A stretch of 64,000 nucleotides of DNA from assembly GCA_002716045.1 (NCBI GenBank), contig PAZC01000014.1, forward strand, positions 36,750 to 100,749. Direction: 5' to 3'. Positions 35,743 to 46,916 of the stretch are shown one piece after another. The position numbers and the translations under genes are program-made. Within the stretch, counting starts at the first letter, position 1; every line of letters begins with the position of its first letter. The stretch comes from Opitutia bacterium (lineage in GTDB: Bacteria > Verrucomicrobiota > Verrucomicrobiia > Opitutales > Seribacteraceae). The notes beneath the pieces are model-generated. The model saw only the letters and a program-made list of their open reading frames with translations. It was not told the origin of the DNA and made no database searches.

Positions 35743-36816
35743 ATGATCGCCGTAACCGTAAAAGAACTGGTCAAAAAATTTGGTGACACCGTAGCCCTGA
35801 ATGCAATCGACCTCGCCATCGAGCCGGGCGAATTGTTTTTTCTTCTCGGGCCCAGTGGTTGCGGCAAAACAACGTTGCTGCGCAGCATAGCCGGGTTCTA
35901 CGTGCCAGACAGTGGAACCATCCACTTCGACGAGGAAGACGTCACAAGCCTGGAACCACATCGTCGGAACACTGGCATGATGTTTCAAAGCTATGCCCTT
36001 TGGCCGCACAAGAGCGTCCATGACAACGTGGCCTTTGGCTTGGAGCAGCAGAAACTTCAGAGCGGGGAAATATCCAAGCGTGTGGAGGAAGCCCTTGAGC
36101 TCGTTCAAATGAAGTCCTATGCGGAACGAAAACCCAATGCTCTTTCCGGCGGCCAACAACAACGCGTGGCCCTCGCCCGAGCACTCGTGGTACGCCCTCG
36201 CTGTCTCTTGCTCGACGAACCGCTATCCAATCTCGACGCCAAACTTCGCCTTGAAATGCGCACGGAGATCCGACGCATCTGCAAGGAATTCAATCTCACC
36301 ACGATATATGTGACACACGACCAAAAGGAGGCCCTTTCCATCGCTGACCGTATGGCGGTGCTGGACCAAGGAAATATTTTGCAGATCGACTCGCCAACCG
36401 AGATGTACAAACGACCTCTCAATCGCTTTGTGGCGAATTTCATCGGGGAAACGAATTTCCTCAAAGGGAAGGTAGTCAGTACGGCAGCAGGCAATGCCGT
36501 GGTTGACACCGAACTAGGTGAAATGTCCGGCAAGATATCCAACAGCGAATTCAAGCCCAACGAGGGGGATACCGTTCATCTCTCATTAAACCCTGAATGC
36601 ATTCGCTTGAAAGAAGATTCGTCATCCGAGGAAAATTCTTTCAAGTGCCACATCGAAGACAGTATTTTCTATGGTGAGGTAGCTCACTATGTCATTCGTG
36701 GGGGGGAAAAAGAATTCAAGGTGTCCGAACTCAATCCACGCAACCTGAATCGCCCTGGCGATCGTGAAATGCACGCCTGCTTCTATGCCAAGGACCTTGT
36801 TGTCCTGAAGGACTAG
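35743..36816 (+). CDS. ABC importer ATP-binding protein (FbpC/PotA-like)
   Basis: Cytoplasmic ATPase, 357 residues, first gene of a three-gene importer operon. It has Walker A GPSGCGKTT (residues 36-44), the Q-loop MMFQSYALWPH, signature LSGGQQQR, Walker B LLLDEPLSNLD and the switch THDQKEAL. A C-terminal TOBE-like domain of about 110 residues follows FIGETNFLKGK, as in ferric iron, spermidine and 2-aminoethylphosphonate importers. The next gene starts 11 bases later. With a single fused permease, an iron(III)-type (FbpABC) importer is the nearest match, but polyamine, thiamine or phosphonate cannot be excluded. Confidence 0.92.
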   Translation: MIAVTVKELVKKFGDTVALNAIDLAIEPGELFFLLGPSGCGKTTLLRSIAGFYVPDSGTIHFDEEDVTSLEPHRRNTGMMFQSYALWPHKSVHDNVAFGLEQQKLQSGEISKRVEEALELVQMKSYAERKPNALSGGQQQRVALARALVVRPRCLLLDEPLSNLDAKLRLEMRTEIRRICKEFNLTTIYVTHDQKEALSIADRMAVLDQGNILQIDSPTEMYKRPLNRFVANFIGETNFLKGKVVSTAAGNAVVDTELGEMSGKISNSEFKPNEGDTVHLSLNPECIRLKEDSSSEENSFKCHIEDSIFYGEVAHYVIRGGEKEFKVSELNPRNLNRPGDREMHACFYAKDLVVLKD

Positions 36817-36827
36817 GTAGAATCATC

Positions 36828-38447
36828 ATGCGCAAACAATCCGCCATATTCGCCCTGATCGGCGTGGTGGTAGGCCTTCCTTTCATTCTTCGTGAGGAAG
36901 AAAGAAGTATCGCGGAGGCCGATGAAGCAATTGTCATCATTTCGCCGCACATGGAATCCATCCGCCATGAATTCGCTGAAGGGTTTCGCAAATGGTACAA
37001 GGAGAAAACAGGCAAAACCGTACAAGTGGATTGGCGGACGGTGGGAGGAACCAGCGAAATCGCAAAGTTCATCGACTCCGAATACGTTAACTCCTTCCGC
37101 AATCATTGGACCGGGAAACTGGGCAAGAAATGGAACGAGGAGGTAGCCAGTTCCTTCAACAATCGAAAGTTGTCCAAGGATGCCCCTGCGATGGCCCGCG
37201 AGGCTCGCAAGGCTTTCCTGGACTCAAAAGTCGGTATCGGGGTCGACCTTTTCTTTGGCGGCGGCCAGTATGATTTTTACAAACAGGCTCAACATGGTCA
37301 CTTGGTGGACAACGGTTTGCTCAAGAAACATCCCGACTGGTTTGCCGACGAAATCATACCCCAACGTTTCGCCGGCGAACAATTCTACGACAAGGAAGGG
37401 CGCTGGATTGGAGCGACTTTGTCCAGTTTCGGCATCCTCTACAACCGAGACGTATTGGCCACCATCGGGAAAGCAAACGATCCCCCCTCGCAATGGATCG
37501 ACTTGTGTGATCCAGCCTATTTCGGTCGACTCGGAATAGCTGATCCAACCAAGAGTGGATCAGTCACAAAGGCTTTCGAAATGATTGTGCAGCAACAAAT
37601 GCAAATGGCCCAAAGCGAAAGCCTTGAAGAGGAGGAAGCGGTGGCTCAAGGGTGGGTCAATGCAATGCGTATCATTCAGTTGATATCCGCCAACGCGCGC
37701 TATTTTTCAGGTATATCCACCCGCCCCGTAATCGACTGCTCGCAGGGTGATTGCGCCGCCTCCATGTGCATCGACTTCTATGGCCGATTCCAAGAGGAGG
37801 CGGTCAAAAGATCCTCCGGCGGAGAATCTCGGTTGGTCTTCCTTACCCCGAAGGGAGGTTCCACCGTGTCCTGCGATCCAATAGGCATGCTCCGCGGGGC
37901 CCCTCATGCAGAATTAGCTCAAGCCTTCATAACCTACGTACTGTCAAAAGAGGGGCAAAATTTATGGAATTTCAAGGTGGGTGAGCCCGGAGGACCAGAG
38001 CAATATGCGCTCCGCCGCGCCCCCATTAGACGAGACGCCTACAAACCCAATCTCGACAAGCATCGGAGCGACCCGGAAATGAATCCGTATCACACCGCCG
38101 TGGAAAGTGGCTTCGTGTACCACGGATCATGGACGGGGAGGCTCTTCAGTCCACTGCGATTCATCATCAAGACGGCTTTCATCGACCCCCGCAACGAGTT
38201 GGTCGCAGCATGGGCAGCGATCATACAGGCAGAGAAGGAAGGACGCAAAGAGGATGCGGCGGCGGCCAGAAAAATCTTTGCAGATGTTTCACGCATAGAC
38301 CATGGCAAAGCCAAGGAAGAAATCAGTGGCACACTCTCCAGCAGGGACAAACTCGCCGAGGTCCAATTAGCCAAGGAATTAACGGTTCACTTTCGCAACC
38401 AATACCAGCGAGCCCTTTCCATCGCTCAAGGCCAAAACGGTCTGTGA
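36828..38447 (+). CDS. Extracellular solute-binding protein of the ABC importer
   Basis: Periplasmic binding protein, 539 residues, with an N-terminal hydrophobic segment (FALIGVVVGLPFIL) that may stay as an anchor since no clear cleavage site follows. The body begins AIVIISPHMESIRHEFAEGFRKW and has the class F/iron-type pattern DLFFGGGQYDFYKQ, GILYNRDVLA and ADPTKSGSVTKAFEMI, as in FbpA/AfuA relatives. It is about 150-200 residues longer than FbpA, with extra C-terminal helices (residues about 430-539) rich in Lys/Glu/Arg. Second gene of the operon, ending 4 bases before the permease. Confidence 0.9.
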   Translation: MRKQSAIFALIGVVVGLPFILREEERSIAEADEAIVIISPHMESIRHEFAEGFRKWYKEKTGKTVQVDWRTVGGTSEIAKFIDSEYVNSFRNHWTGKLGKKWNEEVASSFNNRKLSKDAPAMAREARKAFLDSKVGIGVDLFFGGGQYDFYKQAQHGHLVDNGLLKKHPDWFADEIIPQRFAGEQFYDKEGRWIGATLSSFGILYNRDVLATIGKANDPPSQWIDLCDPAYFGRLGIADPTKSGSVTKAFEMIVQQQMQMAQSESLEEEEAVAQGWVNAMRIIQLISANARYFSGISTRPVIDCSQGDCAASMCIDFYGRFQEEAVKRSSGGESRLVFLTPKGGSTVSCDPIGMLRGAPHAELAQAFITYVLSKEGQNLWNFKVGEPGGPEQYALRRAPIRRDAYKPNLDKHRSDPEMNPYHTAVESGFVYHGSWTGRLFSPLRFIIKTAFIDPRNELVAAWAAIIQAEKEGRKEDAAAARKIFADVSRIDHGKAKEEISGTLSSRDKLAEVQLAKELTVHFRNQYQRALSIAQGQNGL

Positions 38448-38451
38448 TCAA

Positions 38452-40149
38452 ATGACCAAACAATTCGCCATAGGTACCTTTGCCATAATGTTGGCTTTTT
38501 TCGCCTGCTTCTTCATTTGGCCGATCGTCCAGATTCTGCAAGGTGGATTCTTCGACCAAGATGGTAATTTCACTTTGGCGTTCTTCATCGAGGTATTCCA
38601 AAACCCCATATATTTGGAGGGCCTGCTCAATGCTTTTCTGTTGGCCATCCTGTCGACGGCTCTCGCCCTCCTTTTGGCCCTTCCTCTGGCCTTTGTCTTC
38701 GACCGTTTCGCCTTCCCGGGAAAAAAACTGCTCGGTGGCCTTATTATTCTGCCCATCATGTTGCCACCCTTCGTCGGGGCAATTGGCTTGCGACAATTGC
38801 TAGGGCAATTCGGCATGGTCAATAGCTTCCTCATCGACCTTGGGTGGATGAATGCCAACCACCCAATCGACTGGCTGAGCGGAGATGGCAGATTCTATGG
38901 GGTAGCGATTCTAAATGCTCTCAGTCTCTATCCCATCCTTTACCTGAATGCACAAGCCTCCTTGGCTAACATCGATCCAGCCATGGAAGAAGCGGCCGAG
39001 AATCTCGGGTGCCGCGGATGGAAGAAATTCTTCACCATCACTTTGCCGCTCATGCGACCCGGCCTCTTTGCAGGTGGCACCATAGTCTTTATCTGGGCCT
39101 TTACGGAGTTGGGCACCCCGCTGATGTTTGATTACACGCGCGTTACACCGGTGCAAATTTTCAACGGGATAAAGGACATCGGGGGAAACCCTTTTCCCTA
39201 TGCCTTGGTTGGGGTCATGTTGATTACCTCCATCATTCTGTACTCATTGGGCAAGGGACTTTTCGGACGCCAAAACTTTGCCATGATGGCCAAGGCCAGC
39301 CATGTCGCCCAACCCAAGGAATTATCTGCAGTGGGTCGGTGGGCATGCACGGGATTTTTCATGGCAACCATAGTGATCGCCATGCTCCCTCATCTTACAG
39401 TGATCGGCATATCCTTCTCAAGCGACTGGTACCAGACAATCCTCCCGGCACACTGGACCTTGGAACATTATGAAGTGGCCCTGGGGCATCAGCTGACAGT
39501 GCCCGCCATCCAAAACAGCTTACTGTATTCCAGTGTGGCTGTGGTTGCCAATGTCACCTTGGGCATCGCCATCGCCTATGTCATCGTGCGGACCAAGTTA
39601 CCCGGACGGGGAGCCTTGGACGCAATGGCAATGTTACCATTGGCCGTTCCAGGTCTGGTCATGGCCTTCGGATATCTTTCGATGTCACAAGAAGGCAAAT
39701 TCTTCGGGTTCCTTAACCCCACGGAAAATCCAACTGTTTTGCTGATCATTGCCTACGCAGTCCGAAAACTGCCCTTCGTGGTGCGTTCCGCCGTAGCTGG
39801 TCTGCAACAAACTAGCGTGACTTACGAGGAAGCTGCACAAAATCTCGGCTGCCCTCCCCTGCGATCTGCCCTCCAAATCACCATCCCGCTCATCATGGCC
39901 AATCTGCTGGCAGGCGCCTTGTTGGCTTTTTCTCAATGCATGCTGGAAGTATCGGACTCCCTTATTCTCGCTCAAAAGATGCAATACTATCCCATTACCA
40001 AGGCCATCTACGAGCTAATGGGATTTCTTGGCTCCGGACGCTATCTTGCTTCCGCCTTGGGGGTGTGGGCAATGATCTTTCTCGGCGTAACCATTGTAGG
40101 CGCTTCCTTGCTGCTTGGCAAAAAGCTCGGTGCAATCTTTCGCCTCTGA
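38452..40149 (+). CDS. ABC importer permease, two fused transmembrane modules
   Basis: Inner-membrane permease of 565 residues. It holds two binding-protein-dependent transport modules, each with an EAA loop: EEAAENLGCRGWKKFFTITLPLMRPG in the first half and EEAAQNLGCPPLRSALQITIPL in the second. About 12 helices are visible, as in FbpB/AfuB-type iron importers where both halves are one chain. It completes the operon with ATPase and binding protein. The sulfatase 71 bases downstream is on the same strand but may have its own promoter. Confidence 0.92.
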   Translation: MTKQFAIGTFAIMLAFFACFFIWPIVQILQGGFFDQDGNFTLAFFIEVFQNPIYLEGLLNAFLLAILSTALALLLALPLAFVFDRFAFPGKKLLGGLIILPIMLPPFVGAIGLRQLLGQFGMVNSFLIDLGWMNANHPIDWLSGDGRFYGVAILNALSLYPILYLNAQASLANIDPAMEEAAENLGCRGWKKFFTITLPLMRPGLFAGGTIVFIWAFTELGTPLMFDYTRVTPVQIFNGIKDIGGNPFPYALVGVMLITSIILYSLGKGLFGRQNFAMMAKASHVAQPKELSAVGRWACTGFFMATIVIAMLPHLTVIGISFSSDWYQTILPAHWTLEHYEVALGHQLTVPAIQNSLLYSSVAVVANVTLGIAIAYVIVRTKLPGRGALDAMAMLPLAVPGLVMAFGYLSMSQEGKFFGFLNPTENPTVLLIIAYAVRKLPFVVRSAVAGLQQTSVTYEEAAQNLGCPPLRSALQITIPLIMANLLAGALLAFSQCMLEVSDSLILAQKMQYYPITKAIYELMGFLGSGRYLASALGVWAMIFLGVTIVGASLLLGKKLGAIFRL

Positions 40150-40220
40150 TTTTTGTCGAAGCACCTAAATAGAGTTACCAAATATTGACGAAAAAACTCG
40201 CCCTTGAGCCGGAAATTTCC

Positions 40221-41843
40221 ATGAGAAAAGGGATGAAAATCTTCCCCACCATAAATTACCTGATCATCTTCTTGGCCTTGTTTGCGCGTTTAGACTCGGC
40301 TGAGGAAACACGACCGAACATCCTGTTTCTCTTCTCGGATGATCATGCCCCTCATGCCATTGGAGCCTACGACGGTTGGCTCAAATCAGTTAATCCCACG
40401 CCTAATATAGACCGTCTGGCAAAAGAGGGAATGCTGTTCGAGAATAGTTTCTGTACAAACTCCATTTGCGGACCTAGTCGGGCAGTTATACAGACTGGCA
40501 AACACAGTCACAAGAACGGGTTCATGAACAACGGGAACACCTTTGACTGGAACCAGCAGACTTTTCCCAAACTACTCCAGAAGGCCGGGTACCAAACAGC
40601 CATTTACGGCAAAAGTCACCTCAAGGGAAAACCACAAGGCTTTGACGATTGGGCGGTGCTGCCAGGTCAGGGACTCTACTATAATCCAGACATGATTTTT
40701 GCAGATGGCAAACGCCGCATCGATGGCTACTGCACTGACGTCGTGACCGATCTTGCGGTGGATTGGCTGAAAAAGAAACGCAAAGGCGACAAACCCTTCA
40801 TGTTGATGGTACAGCACAAGGCCCCTCATCGCAACTGGATGCCCGCCCTTCGTCACCTCGACCTCTACGCCGACATAGACATTCCCGAACCTCCCACCCT
40901 CTTCGACAAGTGGGAAGACAACGCTCCTCCCGCCCGGCATCAAGAGTTGGAAGTCGACCGGCACATGGACCTCAATTACGATCTGTTCGTAGACCTGACA
41001 CCGGAATTCAATCAACCTCCTTCGCAAAAGAGACAGGACCGGTCGGCATGGCACAACATGAAGCGCATGAGCGCCGAGCAATTGAAGAAGTGGCGTGACG
41101 CCTATGGTCCAAGAGACGCCGCCTTCCATAAAGCGAACTTAAAGGGGAAAGATCTGGTTCGCTGGAAGTTTCAAAGATATGCAAAGAACTACCTCCGCTC
41201 CGTCAAGGGAGTCGACGAAAGCTTGGGGCGCCTGCAAGATACGCTAAAGGAGCTGAAACTGGACAAGAACACAGTGGTTATTTACTGCTCCGATCAAGGC
41301 TTCTACATTGGCGATCATGGTTGGTACGACAAACGTTGGATGTACGACGAATCTCTCAAAATGCCATTCATTGTGAAATGGCCGAGCGTAACCAAACCAG
41401 GCTCCCGCGACAAACATCTCATTCAAAACTTGGATTATGCCTCTACCTTTCTGGAAATGGCCGGAACCTCCATTCCCAAAGACATTCAAGGAGCTTCTCT
41501 TGTTCCTCTGCTGAAAGGAGAATCACCCAAGAATTGGCGCAAAAGCATTTATTACCACTATTATGAATATCCCAGTGTGCACATGATACCGCGACACTAT
41601 GGCATACGCACCCAGAGGCACAAATTGATGCACTTTTATCAATTCGGAGAAGAATGGGAACTCTATGACTTGAAGAAAGATCCCGACGAACTCTCGAATC
41701 TATATGGAAAGGAAGAGCAGGCCAAGGTAACGACCCGGTTGAAAAAACAATTAAAGGCTCTTCAAAAGCATTACAAAGACGACAGTGACATCAGTGAAAA
41801 ATCAAAAGCTTGGCAGCAGCAAGTTCGCCCCTCGAAAGGGTGA
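40221..41843 (+). CDS. Type I sulfatase (CGPSR type)
   Basis: S1-family sulfatase of 540 residues; ATG 40221 is preferred over a TTG at 40185, and ATG 40233 is also possible. After the signal helix come LFLFSDDHAPHAIGAY (metal ligands), and CGPSRAVIQTGKHSHKNGF with catalytic Cys83. Then GKSHLKG, MLMVQHKAPHRNW, CSDQGFYIGDHGWYDKRWMY and ELYDLKKDPDELSNLYG. The NSICGPSR form and long C-terminal Lys-rich tail resemble sulfatases seen in polysaccharide-degradation clusters acting on host or algal glycans. It belongs to a different subgroup from the other five sulfatases in the window. Confidence 0.94.
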   Translation: MRKGMKIFPTINYLIIFLALFARLDSAEETRPNILFLFSDDHAPHAIGAYDGWLKSVNPTPNIDRLAKEGMLFENSFCTNSICGPSRAVIQTGKHSHKNGFMNNGNTFDWNQQTFPKLLQKAGYQTAIYGKSHLKGKPQGFDDWAVLPGQGLYYNPDMIFADGKRRIDGYCTDVVTDLAVDWLKKKRKGDKPFMLMVQHKAPHRNWMPALRHLDLYADIDIPEPPTLFDKWEDNAPPARHQELEVDRHMDLNYDLFVDLTPEFNQPPSQKRQDRSAWHNMKRMSAEQLKKWRDAYGPRDAAFHKANLKGKDLVRWKFQRYAKNYLRSVKGVDESLGRLQDTLKELKLDKNTVVIYCSDQGFYIGDHGWYDKRWMYDESLKMPFIVKWPSVTKPGSRDKHLIQNLDYASTFLEMAGTSIPKDIQGASLVPLLKGESPKNWRKSIYYHYYEYPSVHMIPRHYGIRTQRHKLMHFYQFGEEWELYDLKKDPDELSNLYGKEEQAKVTTRLKKQLKALQKHYKDDSDISEKSKAWQQQVRPSKG

Positions 41844-44170
<2,327 letters not shown>

Positions 44171-44220
44171 AACCGATAGCCTATTCGGAGATTGAGCAAC
44201 CAACAGTTTCGATCGACAAG

Positions 44221-44997
44221 ATGATGTTAGCTGGCATCAAGCAATTCGATCTCACGGATCGCGTTGCGATTGTAACAGGTGGATCGAAGGGCCTTGGTCA
44301 AGCCATGGCCGCGGGACTCGCCTCGGCAGGAGCTGACGTTCTCCTCGTCAGTCGCAATCGAGATGAAGTTGAGGCAGCGGCAACCGGGATCGCTTCCGAT
44401 TATGGTCATGGGGCGGTTGGCTTCGAAGCTGACGTAACAAATGAGGAAGATGTTGCGGCCATGGTGACCAAGGCTCTTGCTGAGTTTGGACGAGTCGACG
44501 TCTTGGTAAACAATGCGGGCGTAAACGTTCGCGGCGCCATCGACGAAGTTTCATACGAGGATTTCAAGAAAGTGCAGGACATCAACGTGAATGGCGTCTG
44601 GCTTTGCTCCCGAGCCGTTCTCCCGCACATGAAGGAACGCGGAAGCGGGCGCATCATCAACCTTAGTAGCACACTGGGCCTCGTCGGTTTGGCAGACCGT
44701 ACACCCTATGCTACAAGCAAGGGTGCCGTCGCTCAAATGACACGCGCCTTGGCCCTCGAAGTGGCCCAGCAGGGCATCAACGTGAATGCCATTTGCCCCG
44801 GTCCCTTTCTCACGCCGATGAACGAACCTATCGCAGATACCGAGGTAGGAAAGAAATTCATTGTCGGTGCAACTGCTCTCGAGCGATGGGGTGACCTTCG
44901 TGAAATACAAGGCGCCGCTATCTTTCTTGCCTCTGATGCCGCTAGCTATATGACAGGCTCCATGCTGGTAGTGGATGGTGGATGGACAGCTCGTTGA
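44221..44997 (+). CDS. Short-chain dehydrogenase/reductase (SDR)
   Basis: NAD(P)-dependent oxidoreductase of 258 residues. The frame stays open into katG, but ATG 44221 gives a normal SDR start; ATG 44224 is equivalent. Motifs are TGGSKGLGQAM (cofactor loop), NNAGVN, INLSSTLG, active-site YATSK, and PGPFLTPMNE; it ends SMLVVDGGWTAR. The classical SDR pattern is close to gluconate-5-dehydrogenase or 3-oxoacyl-ACP reductase types, and substrate cannot be settled. Same strand as katG, 50 bases downstream, so possibly co-transcribed. Confidence 0.92.
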   Translation: MMLAGIKQFDLTDRVAIVTGGSKGLGQAMAAGLASAGADVLLVSRNRDEVEAAATGIASDYGHGAVGFEADVTNEEDVAAMVTKALAEFGRVDVLVNNAGVNVRGAIDEVSYEDFKKVQDINVNGVWLCSRAVLPHMKERGSGRIINLSSTLGLVGLADRTPYATSKGAVAQMTRALALEVAQQGINVNAICPGPFLTPMNEPIADTEVGKKFIVGATALERWGDLREIQGAAIFLASDAASYMTGSMLVVDGGWTAR

Positions 44998-45099
44998 CCT
45001 CTCCCATGTCTCTATCTTCGACTTCTCTCGAGCACTCGTGAATAGTCTGTGGCAAGATGAAATTCTTTCATCCGATTCCGAGGAGAAGAAACAATTTAA

Positions 45100-45741
45100 A
45101 TGAAAAAGTTGAGCGCCGAGTTTTTAGGCACTTTCGTGATGCTGGCTGTCGGCACCGGGGCAGTGGCCATTGATGATGAATCAGTCCTTGGAATAGCACT
45201 CGCATTTGGGGTCTCAGTGGGATTGATGATTCTAATGTTCGGGAAAGTTTCGGGAGCCCATTTCAATCCAGTTGTATCGATCACTTTCGCCTTGCATGGG
45301 AAAATGGCAAAGCGAGAACTAATCCCCTATCTCTTGGCTCAATGCCTGGGAGCAGCGGCTGGCTCTTTTTTAGTTTACTCCTTGAAGAACAAGCCGGAAG
45401 GCCTGACCCTCCCCTCCGAAGAGCTATCCACCTTCTTAGCCTTCGGCATAGAGATCGGCATCACCTTCGTACTCATGTTCGTGATCCTGCGAGCACCTTG
45501 TATGGTAGGTCCATCCATCTCCCGCATCGCAACGCTCGTGGGTGCGACCATTGCAATAAACGCTTACTTGTTCGGACCCATGACGGGAGCGTCCATGAAT
45601 CCCGCTCGAACCCTAGGACCCGCATGGGTGGCTGGAAACTTGGATTTTCTTTGGCTCTATGTCTTCGCTCCCTGCACGGGGGGACTGATTGCCTTGGCAA
45701 TCCATAAGGCCGTGCCACCAAAGGAAAAAGGGTGCTGTTAA
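45100..45741 (+). CDS. Aquaporin-family (MIP) channel
   Basis: Membrane channel for water or small neutral solutes, 213 residues with six helices and two half-helices. Both pore motifs are present: NPV in GAHFNPVVS and NPA in GASMNPARTLGPAW. The first motif varies from NPA to NPV. The aromatic/arginine filter Arg follows the second motif. It most resembles bacterial aquaporin Z/NIP-like channels; peroxide passage is possible given katG nearby but is only inference. GAGGAG lies about 15 bases upstream of the start. The stop overlaps the convergent oxidoreductase end by 4 bases. Confidence 0.93.
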   Translation: MKKLSAEFLGTFVMLAVGTGAVAIDDESVLGIALAFGVSVGLMILMFGKVSGAHFNPVVSITFALHGKMAKRELIPYLLAQCLGAAAGSFLVYSLKNKPEGLTLPSEELSTFLAFGIEIGITFVLMFVILRAPCMVGPSISRIATLVGATIAINAYLFGPMTGASMNPARTLGPAWVAGNLDFLWLYVFAPCTGGLIALAIHKAVPPKEKGCC

Positions 45742-46844
45742 CCCAAGCCAATTTCTTTGCCGCCGTTTTCAGCTGACTCCACGCAAGCCATCATGACCTG
45801 CTGCGTCTGGAGAGCAATGTCAGGCCAATGAGAATCGGTGGCGCCAGACAGAACGAGATCGGAGAACTTGCGAAACAGTTTGGTCTCTTGGGAGGTTTTG
45901 TGACTATTGGCATACTCGTCGATGGCCAAACGACGCTCATGTCGCTCCATATGGAAATCACATACATCGCAGTCAAACACTGGATTGGAGATCATGAAGT
46001 CGATGTTGTTACCATAGTAAGGCAGAACGAAGTCATCCACGCGTACACTGCCTTTTGTGCCACTGAGGTGAGCCCACTGTTGGTGTTCCGTCAGAAAGGA
46101 ACAATAAAAACTGGCTGATACGTCGCCATCGAAGATGAGCTCTCCAGAAAACTCAGTTGGGACGGGGCGCGGACTATCCGATCTACCCGTGGCATTGAGT
46201 AACCGGCCGGTCACCGCTTGTGGCATTTGATAATTCATGACCCACAACGAAAAGCGTATGTTGTACCAACCGAGATCACCGAGGCATCCCAAGGGCTCGA
46301 GGTTGCTGTGCATGCGAATGTTTTCAGTCAGGAATTCCTCAGGCGCGGAAAAACTAAACTGCGTGGCGATGCGGCGCAGGCGACCCAAGCTATTACCATC
46401 CTCGATGACTTCACGCAACTTGGGTAAACGATCGCTGTGCATGAACATCACGCCATCCATGAATTGTACACCTGCTCGATCGCAAGCCGCGATAATTTCC
46501 TCCACCTCACTGACGTCAATGCCGCAAGGTTTCTCGCACATCAGGTGTTTGCCGGATTCAGCAACCTTGATTGCCCATTCCTTGCGAGGTCCAGTCGGCA
46601 GCGGAAGATAGATCGCGTCAATGTCTTCGCTGGCGAGCAATTCATCATAGCTTCCGACAGCCCGCGGGGGAGGATTGAAAGCAACCTGAGCCTGACATTC
46701 GTCAACGTATTCTTGGGCCCGTTCAGTATTGCGGCTCGCCACTGCAACCAAGCGGGCATTCCCAGCGTTGCAGATGGACTGCCAGTTCTTCTTGGCAATT
46801 CCGGCAGTACCGAGAATGCCCCAACGACAAATATTTTCACTCAT
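45738..46844 (-). CDS. Gfo/Idh/MocA-family oxidoreductase
   Basis: NAD(P)-dependent sugar or inositol-type dehydrogenase of 368 residues. The Rossmann start is CRWGILGTAGIAKKNW; PLPTGPRKEWAIKVAESGKHLMCEKPCGID contains the family EKP motif. The C-terminal half is the usual beta-sheet domain ending MMACVESAENG. Cytoplasmic. It lies 72 bases downstream of the sialidase-like gene on the same strand, so the pair may process one sugar: the glycosidase-like protein exposes it and the dehydrogenase oxidises it. Specific substrate unknown. Confidence 0.93.
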   Translation of the reverse strand: MSENICRWGILGTAGIAKKNWQSICNAGNARLVAVASRNTERAQEYVDECQAQVAFNPPPRAVGSYDELLASEDIDAIYLPLPTGPRKEWAIKVAESGKHLMCEKPCGIDVSEVEEIIAACDRAGVQFMDGVMFMHSDRLPKLREVIEDGNSLGRLRRIATQFSFSAPEEFLTENIRMHSNLEPLGCLGDLGWYNIRFSLWVMNYQMPQAVTGRLLNATGRSDSPRPVPTEFSGELIFDGDVSASFYCSFLTEHQQWAHLSGTKGSVRVDDFVLPYYGNNIDFMISNPVFDCDVCDFHMERHERRLAIDEYANSHKTSQETKLFRKFSDLVLSGATDSHWPDIALQTQQVMMACVESAENGGKEIGLG

Positions 46845-46916
46845 GGCAAAGTATGGGAGAAATGGAGTAAGCCGCAGAAATGCCCGTAAAAAGCGTTCGC
46901 GTCGAGCCTGAACGAT

